A DNA stretch of 64,000 nucleotides. Source: Enterobacter cancerogenus (lineage in GTDB: Bacteria > Pseudomonadota > Gammaproteobacteria > Enterobacterales > Enterobacteriaceae). The notes beneath the pieces are model-generated. The model searched no databases. It was not told the DNA's origin and was given only the letters and a program-made list of their open reading frames with translations. The stretch spans positions 2,046,001 to 2,110,000 of the forward strand of contig NZ_CP077290.1 of assembly GCF_019047785.1 (NCBI RefSeq), read 5' to 3'. A program made the translations under genes and the position numbers. Of this stretch, positions 44,815-54,892 are shown in pieces. How positions within the stretch are numbered: the stretch's first letter is position 1; each line of letters starts with the position of its first letter.

Positions 44815-45138
44815 TTACGGTGTGGGATAAATAGAGATGTAAACGTAACCGCAGCTACCACGGGGATCAGCTATACAGGTTAAACTCGCAAGTTGAATTT
44901 TCACCTGACGTTGCTGATGAGGATTTAGTTCGCCAGCACGCAGCATATCTTCCAGTTGTTCTACAAACAGCGGGAAAGCCAGATCTAATTTCTGCAGGTG
45001 CATGGGGCTAAAACTCCCCGTCAATCCAGCCCTGTCAGCCAGGTAATACAGCCGGTTGCCTTCCTGAACTAATCTCGCGCCAAATCGTGGGGTGATATCG
45101 CTTTGTAGACCCCATTCATGAGGTGGTGTGATTGACAT
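44815..45138 (-). CDS. CbeA-family antitoxin (YfjZ/YeeU/YagB)
   Basis: A 107-residue antitoxin with the family sequence WGLQSDITPRFGARLVQEGN followed by RLYYLADRAG and the end GYVYISIYPT. A GGAGG site precedes it. It lies between radC-like and cbtA-like genes, the standard order in CP4-44 and CP4-57. Confidence 0.93.
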   Translation of the reverse strand: MSITPPHEWGLQSDITPRFGARLVQEGNRLYYLADRAGLTGSFSPMHLQKLDLAFPLFVEQLEDMLRAGELNPHQQRQVKIQLASLTCIADPRGSCGYVYISIYPTP

Positions 45139-45150
45139 GAAAACCTCCGT

Positions 45151-45621
45151 TTAAAGCAAACCCTGCTCAGCAAAAGAAACGACTTCATTCCCAACAACCA
45201 AATGATCCAGCACTCGCACTTCTACCAGTGCTAACGCTTTCACTATCCGCTGAGTGATGTGTTTGTCCTGCTGACTGACTTCTGTCGTACCTGACGGATG
45301 GTTATGCGCCAGAATTACCGCAGCGGCATTGTGTTTCAGAGCCAATTTAACCACTTCGCGGGGATGCACTTCGGTATGGCTAAGTGTGCCGGTAAACAGT
45401 GTTTCGCATCCCAGCAGGCTGTGCTGATTGTCGAGATACATCACGATAAAAACTTCACGCTCCTGATGAGCCATCTGTAATTGCAGCCAGGTCTTAGTGA
45501 AGCTGGTGGAGGTAAATGACTCACTCGGTTGACGCTGATATTTCTCCAGCAGGCGTAATGCCCGACGAATGACGCGTTGCTCGTTTGCAGGAAATACAGG
45601 GGACAAATTGAATACAGGCAT
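45151..45621 (-). CDS. RadC-like JAMM-domain protein (YeeS/YfjY/YkfG)
   Basis: A 156-residue RadC-family protein with the metal motif AHNHPSG...D (about residues 110-123). It has the short form typical of prophage copies. It is probably a JAMM hydrolase-like or DNA-associated protein; the role is not settled. It is in an operon-like run with the downstream antitoxin-toxin pair. Confidence 0.92.
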   Translation of the reverse strand: MPVFNLSPVFPANEQRVIRRALRLLEKYQRQPSESFTSTSFTKTWLQLQMAHQEREVFIVMYLDNQHSLLGCETLFTGTLSHTEVHPREVVKLALKHNAAAVILAHNHPSGTTEVSQQDKHITQRIVKALALVEVRVLDHLVVGNEVVSFAEQGLL

Positions 45622-45691
45622 AATTGCTCCTTAGAACAAAAAACCTCGCCGGTTTATTGGCAAGGCCTGAAGGAAGGGATAATAAAAAGGC

Positions 45692-46513
45692 TCATGAGGC
45701 AAGCTGCAGCATATTCTCGGCCATAACCCAAAGGGCGCGGTTAAGCTTCACATCGCCGTCGATGCCTTTTACAGCACGAGTATGGGCACGTTTGCCTTTG
45801 GTGGTTCGTCCAGACAGACCGCCTTTAATCAGATTTTCCTGAATGCGCTGATAAGTGGTCCACAGGTCGTTACTTTCATCCTGCCAGCGGCGCGGGGATA
45901 GGATTTGCGAATCCGTCACCGGCTGATGCTCTTCACCAAAGCGATAGGTTAATGCCGCTTTCGCCATCGCCTGCTGTGCTGGCGGAGTTAACATTAGCGA
46001 CTGCATGGCATCGCGTTTCTCTTCTACACGGTCAAATATTCCCAGCACTTCGTAAGCCCCTTCAATGACTTTCTCCACCACGTTGCCTTTATGAGGTACA
46101 CGAACCTCACCAAAACTCTCACCGCAAATTAGTCCATTCTGGCAGACTGAACGAAATAATCCCGGCAGCATCTGATAACTGCTCGAACCATCGTGGCTGT
46201 TGAGCAGAATAATTTCCGGAACTTGCTTGCCAGTGATTTGGCCCTCACGACGAAGACGCAGCATGTGTTTGGTGTGTTCGCGCTTGCTTTGGTCGCGCAC
46301 TCGGGTCTGGCAGGCAAAGAAAGGCTGGAAACCTTCACGTTGCAGATTATCGAGCAGGGTTATTGTCGGGATATAAGTGTATCGGTCGCTGCGGGACTCA
46401 TGCTTTTCTTCACCAAAGACGCTGGGCACGTAATGTGCCAGTTCGTCGTGAGTTAATGGGCGGTCGCGGCGTACAACATTAACCGCACCAAAGCGGCTGG
46501 CTAATCGGATCAT
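45692..46513 (-). CDS. DUF932 protein (YfjQ/YafZ-like)
   Basis: A 273-residue DUF932 protein starting MIRLASRFGAVNVVRRDRPL. It is a common CP4-type island gene of unknown function. A degenerate second copy of its 3' end lies at 61501-61592, about 16 kb away. Confidence 0.88.
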   Translation of the reverse strand: MIRLASRFGAVNVVRRDRPLTHDELAHYVPSVFGEEKHESRSDRYTYIPTITLLDNLQREGFQPFFACQTRVRDQSKREHTKHMLRLRREGQITGKQVPEIILLNSHDGSSSYQMLPGLFRSVCQNGLICGESFGEVRVPHKGNVVEKVIEGAYEVLGIFDRVEEKRDAMQSLMLTPPAQQAMAKAALTYRFGEEHQPVTDSQILSPRRWQDESNDLWTTYQRIQENLIKGGLSGRTTKGKRAHTRAVKGIDGDVKLNRALWVMAENMLQLAS

Positions 46514-46622
46514 GATTAATTCCTTTTTGGGAGATGAAAAACGAAAAGGCCATGCTTCCCGAAGGAGGCATGGCCTGATGTTGTTGTGAGTCTGAGGTCT
46601 GGCAGATTTAAGTCTAAGCCAG

Positions 46623-47084
46623 TTATGATGCCTTATTCATAGCAACCGATACTGACAGTGGCTGATAATACTGTGGATCGAAAACGGACAGTGGCAGCCT
46701 AGCCTGATGGCCGTTGCGCTCTTCGGTCGCCTTCATGATTTCAACAGCGCTGACGTTTTCGACACATTCATGTTCAAGAAAAGCTTCCTGAGAACGAGTA
46801 GCATCACTGTCGCCAAAGGGGGCAACGTCCATTGTTCCCGTCGCCAGCGTGTTGCCCGCCTTGTCTTTCAGCCCCAGCGAAACAGACAGCTGGCCAAACC
46901 CCACACCGCTTCCACCATTATCCAGACGGAACTGATACACACAGATATTACCGGGAGTCCACACGGTATCGGTGTTGCGGATACTGATATAGCGTTGTTC
47001 ATCTGCGTAAGCGGATGACGGATGGCACAGCATTAAAACGACAATGGCAGGTAAGGTTTTAGCAAATCGGCTGACGAGTGGCAT
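46623..47084 (-). CDS. IrmA/YfjT-like secreted protein
   Basis: About 153 residues with a signal peptide ending SSAYA/DEQRY. The mature sequence (QRYISIRNTDTVWTPGNICV, EAFLEHECVENVSA, LPLSVFDPQYY) resembles E. coli YfjT and the uropathogenic interleukin-receptor mimic IrmA, a small fibronectin-III-like protein. The start at 47084 fits the signal peptide; a longer in-frame start at 47168 is possible. Confidence 0.8.
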   Translation of the reverse strand: MPLVSRFAKTLPAIVVLMLCHPSSAYADEQRYISIRNTDTVWTPGNICVYQFRLDNGGSGVGFGQLSVSLGLKDKAGNTLATGTMDVAPFGDSDATRSQEAFLEHECVENVSAVEIMKATEERNGHQARLPLSVFDPQYYQPLSVSVAMNKAS

Positions 47085-47215
47085 GATTTTGCTGTAAGTA
47101 GGTTTTGCCCATACCCTTACTATCGTGAAAGAAGGTATATCTATATCTTTCTGACAATCCTTTTCCATCGTTCTTTTCCTTTAGTGGCATTTGGGACGTG
47201 GCTTTTGGGAAGTGT

Positions 47216-47863
47216 TCAGCAGTTGCCTGTGCGACGACACAATTCCGCTAAGCTTTGCTGTGCGACCCATTGCTGTAGTTTCCGATCCTCGTCCGAGCGC
47301 TTAGCCGCCAATGTGGCTTGCTGTTGTTTATTAACACAATTATCTGGCATCACCATAATGACTTTTGGGGCTATCTGTTGTCTGACTTTTGCAATCTTAG
47401 CCTTAAGAACAGCATCCGTATCTTGGGGTGCAGACCAATCGGGGTATATAAGAGCATCGATAGCCTTATCACGTACCGAAGCTTGGTTATCAATAACGGC
47501 AAAGTAGCAGCCTTCTCCTTTATCATCTCCCTGATAAACCGTTTCAATATCGTTGTAGGTTTCACCGACAGGATTCAGTTTTAGTTGACGAATAGTGTGG
47601 GTTTTCTTATCGGCCAGGAAAATTGCACCACCACCACGGGTACGTAGCAAAAACTGCTTCGTCCACGGGTAGTTATCAATAACATTGGCCTGGTAGAGCA
47701 TATTGTGCAGCGTATTGTCATCCATGCCATCAGCTGATTTCCAGCCGTCAGCCTGCATGTACTCCCAGGCTTTGACAGAACCGACGATATTGCCAGCGTC
47801 AGCCGGAAAAACTGCACTTAGACAAATGCTGGTAGCCAGCAATGTAGTGGTAAGTAATTTCAT
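47216..47863 (-). CDS. Exported protein of unknown function
   Basis: A 215-residue protein with a signal peptide (MKLLTTTLLATSICLSAVFPADA). The mature part has four cysteines (DDKGEGCYF, DNCVN, LCRRTGNC) that probably form disulfides in the periplasm. It lies between the WYL regulator and the IrmA-like gene, the place of yfjS in CP4-57, but I do not see clear YfjS similarity. Confidence 0.75.
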   Translation of the reverse strand: MKLLTTTLLATSICLSAVFPADAGNIVGSVKAWEYMQADGWKSADGMDDNTLHNMLYQANVIDNYPWTKQFLLRTRGGGAIFLADKKTHTIRQLKLNPVGETYNDIETVYQGDDKGEGCYFAVIDNQASVRDKAIDALIYPDWSAPQDTDAVLKAKIAKVRQQIAPKVIMVMPDNCVNKQQQATLAAKRSDEDRKLQQWVAQQSLAELCRRTGNC

Positions 47864-47868
47864 CGTGG

Positions 47869-48570
47869 TTATTCCTTCTGAGGTATAAGCCCGCCGTCAG
47901 TTGCGACAAGCAATGAATGGAAAAAGCGAAAGTGGGGTAAAGCCTGAAGAAGATCCGGGTGAGAGAGGATATCGCGCATCGCTATATCAGGAGCGAAGCT
48001 GCCGTTGTGGAGCGTGACTGCACGAATATCCGTCAAGGGAAATACTGCTATCCGGGTCTGATGCTCGCCTGTCAGATACCACTCGCCGTCACGCAGAACC
48101 AGCCGATAGGGAGCGAGGCCTGCACAGCGGTAACCGTTACCGAGCAGCGTCACCTTTCGATGTTCTGATACCGCGCTCACCAACCGAGTGAATACGCCTG
48201 ATTCTGGGGATGAAACCTGGGCTGTTCCCTGCCAGATAAGGCAAGGAGACTCTCCTGATCCGCTCAACAGTGAACTGACCAGATGGTTATCCATATCAGG
48301 AAACAGAGCTTCAACGCCTGACTGACGGGCAAATTTCATCACCGCTAACTCTCTCTGGCGGCTACCGGATAGCAAGCGGCATCGGCCTTTGCGATACTCC
48401 AGATCCAGGTACATCAGACGTTCCCGAAAGTCCCGGCGTAGAGTTCGAACCGACACACCAAATTCAGTTGCCAGCGCTCGTAAATCCAGTGTTTCTCCAG
48501 CTACCAGGCGGCTGATAATTAACGATAGTCGGACGGCAAGCCGGTCATGACGACGTTCAACCTGAACCAT
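47869..48570 (-). CDS. WYL-domain transcriptional regulator (YfjR-like)
   Basis: A 233-residue protein. The N-terminal helix-turn-helix (TLDLRALATEFGVSVRTLRR) is followed by a WYL ligand-sensing domain (LAPYRLVLRDGEWYLTGEHQ). It matches the YfjR group of CP4-like elements. It probably regulates neighbouring island genes. Confidence 0.88.
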   Translation of the reverse strand: MVQVERRHDRLAVRLSLIISRLVAGETLDLRALATEFGVSVRTLRRDFRERLMYLDLEYRKGRCRLLSGSRQRELAVMKFARQSGVEALFPDMDNHLVSSLLSGSGESPCLIWQGTAQVSSPESGVFTRLVSAVSEHRKVTLLGNGYRCAGLAPYRLVLRDGEWYLTGEHQTRIAVFPLTDIRAVTLHNGSFAPDIAMRDILSHPDLLQALPHFRFFHSLLVATDGGLIPQKE

Positions 48571-48782
48571 GAGGCAGGTTCTCCAGTGATATAATTAGCT
48601 GAAAATAAAACGATTATTCTAACGAGGGGGAGGGACAGGGAATGGACACCAGAAGACGTATTTTTTACAGTTGCCAAAATCAACCGTGACGGGGCGTAAA
48701 GGGAAAACTGTCGAAATTCAGCAGATTATAAAACATCAGAACGGACAGGGTATGTCCCGAAGATAATGGCAGGTAAGCCAAG

Positions 48783-49658
48783 TCAGAAGAAAATCCAGTC
48801 CCAAACGGCGCGAGCAGCGGATACTACGGCATCGCGGACAGTGCGAATAACTGCTTTCAGTGGCGCGGGAATAAATGATGCCGCTTCCGCAGAATCAAAT
48901 ACCTCCCCGACCGCATTACCAAAGCCCTCACGAGCCTGCTTTTTTACCGGCTCACTGCATAACCTCCCATGCAGTTGTGTCGCCAATGGGCTGGTGGCTC
49001 GGTCTGGCAGGCAGCACATCATCGTTTCTATCATTGATGGGAGATTCCATTCTGTTCTCGCTGAGACAGCGCACACCGGATGGTGTGGTGAGAATAACTG
49101 GCGAATAGACGCCAGTCTGGCCTCGATATTCACCAACTGATGCGGGGATGGTGCATTGCTGGTGACAAACCATTCATTGCATGGCTCGATTTTGTCAGCC
49201 TGGTTAACGACAAACAGAAACAGTTGCTGGTAGCCAGTCATCACTCGCCGGTAGAAGCGTTCATCCACAGAGAAGGCTCGATCATCGGCTTTGATAACCC
49301 ACAGGATGAGATCCAACTCAGGGAGAATATTGCGATATAGAGATTCATATTCTTTATCCCGTTGCTCGCTCTCGCCTACTCCGGGTAGGTCTATTAGTAT
49401 CAGGCTATGGTCACCACTGCTCAGACGCAATCGCAGTACGTCACGGGTGCAGGCGTGGACATCACTGATGGGCGTAACCTCACCCTGGAAAAGCGCATTA
49501 CAGAGAGATGATTTTCCCGCGCCTGTTTTGCCCATGATCCCGATGACTGGTTCGTAGTGAGTGAGTTTTTGAACATGGTCAAGAATATGTCTGCCAATGG
49601 CATGGGGGAGTGACGCTAGTGGCTTTTCAATGGCCATTAGCACTTCTGATTTTTTCAT
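48783..49658 (-). CDS. YfjP/YeeP-family GTPase
   Basis: A 291-residue GTP-binding protein: G1 is GIMGKTGAGKSS (residues 40-51), G3 is DLPGVGES and G4 is NQADK. The family is a regular member of CP4-44/CP4-57 prophages; its role is unknown. It lies at the head of the minus-strand run. Confidence 0.92.
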   Translation of the reverse strand: MKKSEVLMAIEKPLASLPHAIGRHILDHVQKLTHYEPVIGIMGKTGAGKSSLCNALFQGEVTPISDVHACTRDVLRLRLSSGDHSLILIDLPGVGESEQRDKEYESLYRNILPELDLILWVIKADDRAFSVDERFYRRVMTGYQQLFLFVVNQADKIEPCNEWFVTSNAPSPHQLVNIEARLASIRQLFSPHHPVCAVSARTEWNLPSMIETMMCCLPDRATSPLATQLHGRLCSEPVKKQAREGFGNAVGEVFDSAEAASFIPAPLKAVIRTVRDAVVSAARAVWDWIFF

Positions 49659-49792
49659 TAAACTACCTCAGACAGAAAAAACAAAACCCCCGAGCCAGGA
49701 AGGCGTCGGAGGTGATTCACTGCGATAATATCTGTCTGAAATTATTTGGAATGATGTGCAAACAAGTGTCCTACATCACATCTGATTTTACA

Positions 49793-50743
49793 CTATACAG
49801 GTTTCAACATGCTCAAGCGTGATAACTCATTGTCGATAAGAAATTTGAGTGTCTCATCTAGCGTCATGCTTTTACTTTCAGCAATCTGGCCCAGCCTTTT
49901 TTGGTATAATTTGTTCAATTTCAAAGAGGGATGCGTATCTTTTATCTTTTTCCTACGGGATTTTTGTTCCCAAGCTTTACTCAGTTCTTCGAGCAATATT
50001 TCTTTGTGGCTTAAAGTACTTGCACCACCCAATCCATAAGAAATGAATTTCCCATCCTTTCTTCTTTTATTTTCTTTCAGATAACCTAGTTGCTCGTCAC
50101 TCCACCCTTTCCAGTTATCAAAGATAGCAATAATAAAATGGTAGCGTTGCTCACAGGAAATAGGTTTGGTATCAATAGAAATATATTTCTTTCTCATTTG
50201 CTCCCAAACCCATAAACATTGCTCTTCATTATTCTTATCCAGCCATGAAAATGCTCTAGGGAACTGATTGCTGGCATTAGCCCAAGCCCTCATGACTTCC
50301 GTGATAGCCTGGTCTGCTTCCCTCGTCGATTGGTGCATACTCAAAATGACATCGATTATTTTTTCCATTACATCTGGGATAACATCCGTATTCGTTACCC
50401 TAGAGAAGTCTAATCCATTAGCTTGTTCACATTTTGGTGGGGGAAAATTCAGATCCAAGTCCTGCAGATTTATGTCTAAATCCTGGAAGTTTATCTCGCC
50501 TTTATTATTTATTTTTCCCGTATTTTGAGGGGATATGACCACATCGGGGGCATGGACATGAAACTGTGGCATATCGAGCTTTGTTCGGATGTTCATACTG
50601 GCGAGTGCTACGGTTTTGTTCGCTAGTAAACGAAAGAGAAAGAAATGCATCGCCCTTGGGTTTTTCCTCAACCACTTTAGGCGACTTGCCTGTCGCAGTC
50701 TCTTTTTTCGCATTTCCCGTTCATCGAATTCATACCCCTCCAC
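49793..50743 (-). CDS. Hypothetical basic protein of the CP4-like segment
   Basis: A 316-residue protein, GTG start with AGGAGA upstream. The N-terminus (MEGYEFDEREMRKKRLRQAS) is strongly basic; residues 70-105 contain imperfect repeats (NFQDLDINLQDLDLNF); the C-terminal LNKLYQKRLGQIAESKSMTL is helical, perhaps ribbon-helix-helix-like (LKLNKLYQKRLGQ). I do not recognise the family. Confidence 0.65.
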   Translation of the reverse strand: MEGYEFDEREMRKKRLRQASRLKWLRKNPRAMHFFLFRLLANKTVALASMNIRTKLDMPQFHVHAPDVVISPQNTGKINNKGEINFQDLDINLQDLDLNFPPPKCEQANGLDFSRVTNTDVIPDVMEKIIDVILSMHQSTREADQAITEVMRAWANASNQFPRAFSWLDKNNEEQCLWVWEQMRKKYISIDTKPISCEQRYHFIIAIFDNWKGWSDEQLGYLKENKRRKDGKFISYGLGGASTLSHKEILLEELSKAWEQKSRRKKIKDTHPSLKLNKLYQKRLGQIAESKSMTLDETLKFLIDNELSRLSMLKPV

Positions 50744-51388
50744 GATACCTCTCCTACCCTAGAATGGTTGTTTTCCATCATTTCACTCAAGAGTAAAAGA
50801 AGACAATTCAGATGTAAACCATACTTTTTCTGAAGGGAAGAATGATATAAAAACCGTGCAATAACGTAGTAAAAGTGTAGTGCTCAATTTCGGTTGAGAT
50901 AAAAATATCAATAAGTTAGGCATGACACCTAGCCTTTTCCGCATCAAGAATACAGTATTCTACTTACAACCCACGAAGAAACCTACCCCATGGTGTTCTG
51001 CACAAAAATCGTAGCCAAATTCAGCAGGCACGTCCTTCTACCATTAACTCGATTGACTGCTCAGAAACTGCCAAGGAAAGAAGTGGATGCTTTATTCACT
51101 CCCGCAGTAAACGACCTTTGACATGCAATGAAAAAATTTCCCTTAGTGCAGTGCTCAATGGCAGCCAAGAAATTGGTATGGAGTAGCATTCAGAGAACTC
51201 AGTAGCTGATAACTGGCGGTTCGTTATGATACAGCACTTAGGGACTCAGTTTTCCTCTAGGCCGGTAGTGACATAGAGGTCAATGGCCTTCAACTTTTTT
51301 ACAGATTACCGGGTTGGTATGCCGAAGCACGTGGTCGTTATCAAACATCACGAGTCCGGCTTACCTTTCTTAACCGGAGAATCGAATA
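50744..51388. other. Intergenic region upstream of alpA
   Basis: About 645 bases without a convincing gene; the open frames here are short and lack ribosome sites. Similar AGTGCTCAAT stretches at about 50880 and 51152 suggest decay of a duplicated segment. Confidence 0.4.
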
Positions 51389-51595
51389 ATGAACACCCAT
51401 CTTTCTCTTTTAGAAGACCAGTTTGTCAATATGGCATATATCACCAGTCTGACTGGTTTAACAGACAAGTGGTTCTATAAGCTAATTAAAGATGATGTTT
51501 TCCCAAAACCAATAAAAATGGGTCGTAGCTCCCGCTGGCTAAAAAGCGAAGTTGAAGCCTGGCTCCAAGAACGTATTAACCAATCCCGTAAATAA
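51389..51595 (+). CDS. alpA: AlpA-family transcriptional regulator
   Basis: A 68-residue MerR-like regulator: YITSLTGLTDKWFYKLIKDD, then FPKPIKMGRSSRWLKSEVEAW is the AlpA signature. AlpA of CP4-57 activates the excision and integrase functions of the prophage. It is read opposite to the preceding run. Confidence 0.92.
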   Translation: MNTHLSLLEDQFVNMAYITSLTGLTDKWFYKLIKDDVFPKPIKMGRSSRWLKSEVEAWLQERINQSRK

Positions 51596-51690
51596 CCTCA
51601 ATCCGAACTAAAGCTGCAGTACGAAGATAATTATCCGGCTCCCCGGAGATTTTCTGCTGCCTGTAATTTAAGCCAGAAGGAATATGAACG

Positions 51691-52287
51691 ATGAAAGACT
51701 ATAAACCGCGTTACGAAGAACTTCAAAAATGCTACCAGACTTGGTTGACAGATTTTACGAAGCTGACAGTCAGGCAGGGAATGTGCCATCAGAATATATA
51801 TCACTACCATAGCCTGACGGTTGGCTGTCTTAAATTCCCTGGAGAAGAAGCTGTTATTGCTATTGTGCCTCACTGGTTACACCGGATTATTTACGGAAAA
51901 GCAGCGGCGGCATCATTATCGATAGATGATGACCTGTGCGTAAGCTTATTAACGCAGGAACACCTGTTGGCCCACCATCCCATGCTTGAAGGCGTTCTGC
52001 TTTCCGAATGTGTCCGTTTAAAACAGCGTTCACTGGCAAATAAGCTCACCAGTCTGTTTCAGCAGTTTAGAGGGACTGAGCTCCGTCTCAAGCTTGTATG
52101 GCTATGCTGGTACGATTTGATGTTGGGGAATTGTCTTGCTGATTGGGTTGAAAGTTTAAAATTCAAAACAAGCGAGGAAGTAAATAACTGGATTAATGAC
52201 CGGCAGGCTGAGAACCATATGCTTACCAGCAGGATGGATGAGTACGTCTGCTTTGCCTACCGCACTGTACTCGATACGCTGATTTGA
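51691..52287 (+). CDS. Unknown protein between alpA and the Gp2-like gene
   Basis: A 198-residue protein starting MKDYKPRYEELQKCYQTWLT, with no motif I can name. It is mostly helical and rich in aromatic residues. It shares strand and spacing with the AlpA and Gp2-like genes, so it may be part of that early-gene run. Confidence 0.6.
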   Translation: MKDYKPRYEELQKCYQTWLTDFTKLTVRQGMCHQNIYHYHSLTVGCLKFPGEEAVIAIVPHWLHRIIYGKAAAASLSIDDDLCVSLLTQEHLLAHHPMLEGVLLSECVRLKQRSLANKLTSLFQQFRGTELRLKLVWLCWYDLMLGNCLADWVESLKFKTSEEVNNWINDRQAENHMLTSRMDEYVCFAYRTVLDTLI

Positions 52288-52496
52288 GCCTCAAGCCTTG
52301 TTCTGTAAGGGCTAAGAAATGTTCAGAGAGTTAAAATTAATATCGGTTAATTAATATAATTAATAGGCACTCCCTTTTTATATTCCTCTTAAGCCTGTCT
52401 ACAGGTCTGCCCATTAATAATCCATCCCTCAGCTTATTGCCGGGGGATTACCCTCCTCTACATGGCTGCTCCAAGCAGCGGTCAGGAAATAACCCT

Positions 52497-53075
52497 ATGA
52501 ATATTGAACGATCCTGGACATCAGACTGGTTTCTGGAGTCTGTCTTGAACTGGCATACGGATAGTATGATCAACCGGTATGCTTGCCTGCGGGCTATTCG
52601 AATAGACCTGTTCTACAAAAATGGAACGCCTAGATATGCACAACCGGGACATCACCAACTGGAACTGGATATTCAATTATTAATGAAAAACATGATGAGT
52701 CTGCGAGCCGTAGTAGGTTATTTCTGGGTCATAGAGTGGACTGAGGATCACCGCTACCACGCCCACGCAGTTTTCTGGTTAGATGGTAATAGGACCCAGA
52801 TAACCTATCCATGGGCTGCGAAAGCGGGCGAGCTATGGAGCAACATTACAGATAGGGAAGGCTGGCATCACCGTTGCGAATACAAGGAACACTATCGAGC
52901 AAATATCAATGTCCCTGTTCACTACAACGATCCTGGAAGTATTACCAACATACGGCAGGTACTCGCCTATATGACAAAAATCCAGCAGAAGGAGGGGTTG
53001 CTACTCCACGGCTGCAATGAAGTACCTGAGCGTCCACTGACAGGTCGTCCACGACTTCCCCTGCAACTTAACTGA
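52497..53075 (+). CDS. Inovirus-type Gp2/YfjJ-YagK family protein
   Basis: A 192-residue protein with an HUH-like motif HRYHAHAVFW (H88, H90), preceded by FWVIEWTEDH. It resembles the inovirus Gp2 and YfjJ/YagK family, which is thought to take part in replication initiation. The catalytic tyrosine cannot be pinned down with certainty (Y107 or Y127 are candidates by position). Start at 52497 has an AGGA site. Confidence 0.75.
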   Translation: MNIERSWTSDWFLESVLNWHTDSMINRYACLRAIRIDLFYKNGTPRYAQPGHHQLELDIQLLMKNMMSLRAVVGYFWVIEWTEDHRYHAHAVFWLDGNRTQITYPWAAKAGELWSNITDREGWHHRCEYKEHYRANINVPVHYNDPGSITNIRQVLAYMTKIQQKEGLLLHGCNEVPERPLTGRPRLPLQLN

Positions 53076-53335
53076 ACAGGTATGTAGGTTTATCTGCTGC
53101 AGGATACGCTCTAATGCCCAATGAGGCAGACCAGAAAACGATTGCTGCAGCACAGCAAATAATCAAATTTTACTAATGCACACAGATAGAGGTAACTGGC
53201 ATAGCCTTTCTGCCATCGTGAAACCACTTATCGGAAGAGCCATAATTGGATCTGATATAGATGCAGTCGTTGTGAACAAATTGCGGTAAAATCTCGTCAA
53301 CAGCAGTTGCTAAGAATCGAACACAGGATAAAAAA

Positions 53336-54892
53336 ATGACAAGCTTTCAACAGCGTGCAGAACTACATCGCCAAATCTGGGCTATCGCCAACGATGTCAG
53401 AGGCTCGGTAGATGGATGGGACTTTAAGCAGTATGTCCTTGGTGCACTTTTCTACCGCTTTATCAGTGAAAACTTCTCCAGTTACATCGAAGCCGGTGAT
53501 GACAGCATCCACTATGCTGCGCTGGATGACAGTATCATTACCGATGACATCAAAGATGATGCCATCAAAACCAAAGGCTATTTCATTTACCCGAGCCAGC
53601 TATTCTGCAACGTTGCAGCTAAAGCCAATACCAACGACAGGCTGAATGCTGATTTAAACAGCATTTTTGTCGCCATTGAAAGTTCAGCTTATGGCTATCC
53701 ATCTGAAGCCGATATCAAAGGCCTGTTTGCTGATTTTGACACCACCAGTAACCGTCTAGGTAACACTGTAAAAGACAAAAATGGCCGTCTGGCTGCCGTT
53801 CTGAAAGGTGTTGAAGGTTTAAAACTGGGTAACTTTAATGACCACCAGATTGACTTGTTCGGTGATGCGTACGAGTTTCTGATTTCTAACTATGCTGCGA
53901 ATGCCGGTAAGTCAGGCGGGGAATTCTTCACGCCACAGCATGTCTCTAAGCTGATTGCTCAACTGGCAATGCACGGTCAGACACACGTCAACAAAATCTA
54001 CGACCCGGCAGCAGGCTCGGGCTCACTGCTGCTGCAGGCGAAGAAACATTTTGATAACCACATCATCGAAGAAGGCTTTTTTGGTCAGGAAATCAACCAT
54101 ACGACGTTCAACCTGGCGCGTATGAACATGTTTCTGCACAATATCAACTACGACAAATTTGATATCAGGTTGGGCAATACCCTGACTGAACCACACTTTG
54201 GCGACGAAAAGCCGTTTGATGCGATTGTTTCTAACCCGCCTTATTCGGTGAAATGGATTGGCAGTGACGATCCGACTTTGATTAACGATGAGCGTTTTGC
54301 TCCGGCAGGTGTACTGGCTCCAAAATCAAAAGCTGACTTTGCGTTTGTGCTTCATGCGCTGAACTATCTTTCCGCCAAAGGCCGGGCGGCGATTGTCTGC
54401 TTCCCGGGGATCTTCTACCGTGGCGGCGCAGAGCAGAAAATCCGCCAGTATCTGGTTGATAACAACTATGTTGAGACGGTGATTTCTCTCGCACCGAACT
54501 TGTTCTTCGGCACCACCATTGCCGTCAATATTCTTGTTCTGTCAAAGCACAAAACCGATACCAGCGTGCAATTTATTGATGCCAGTGGGCTATTTAAGAA
54601 AGAAACCAATAACAACATTCTCACCGATGCCCATATAGCTCAGATCATGCAGGTGTTCAGCAGCAAATCAGATGTTGACCATCTGGCAAAATCAGTGCCC
54701 TTTGAAAGCGTGGCCGGGAATGAATACAACCTTTCTGTCAGCAGCTACGTGGAAGCGAAAGACACCCGTGAAATCGTCGATATTACGGAACTGAATGCTG
54801 AGTTGAAAACTACCGTCAGCAAAATCGACCAGTTACGCAAAGATATTGATACGATTGTGGCAGAGATTAAAGGGTGTGAGGTGCATGAATGA
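53336..54892 (+). CDS. hsdM: Type I DNA methyltransferase subunit HsdM (PrrA-like)
   Basis: A 518-residue N6-adenine methyltransferase. The SAM motif [11 protein letters not shown] is at about residue 223 and the catalytic NPPY at 300-303. It methylates adenine in the target given by HsdS. In the E. coli prr locus this subunit is PrrA; the gene order here is the same. The start has AGGATAAAAA upstream. Confidence 0.95.
   Translation: MTSFQQRAELHRQIWAIANDVRGSVDGWDFKQYVLGALFYRFISENFSSYIEAGDDSIHYAALDDSIITDDIKDDAIKTKGYFIYPSQLFCNVAAKANTNDRLNADLNSIFVAIESSAYGYPSEADIKGLFADFDTTSNRLGNTVKDKNGRLAAVLKGVEGLKLGNFNDHQIDLFGDAYEFLISNYAANAGKSGGEFFTPQHVSKLIAQLAMHGQTHVNKIYDPAAGSGSLLLQAKKHFDNHIIEEGFFGQEINHTTFNLARMNMFLHNINYDKFDIRLGNTLTEPHFGDEKPFDAIVSNPPYSVKWIGSDDPTLINDERFAPAGVLAPKSKADFAFVLHALNYLSAKGRAAIVCFPGIFYRGGAEQKIRQYLVDNNYVETVISLAPNLFFGTTIAVNILVLSKHKTDTSVQFIDASGLFKKETNNNILTDAHIAQIMQVFSSKSDVDHLAKSVPFESVAGNEYNLSVSSYVEAKDTREIVDITELNAELKTTVSKIDQLRKDIDTIVAEIKGCEVHE

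Noticed and set aside
51283..51480. Frame overlapping the alpA start
   Set aside because: It overlaps AlpA in another frame and has no protein features.
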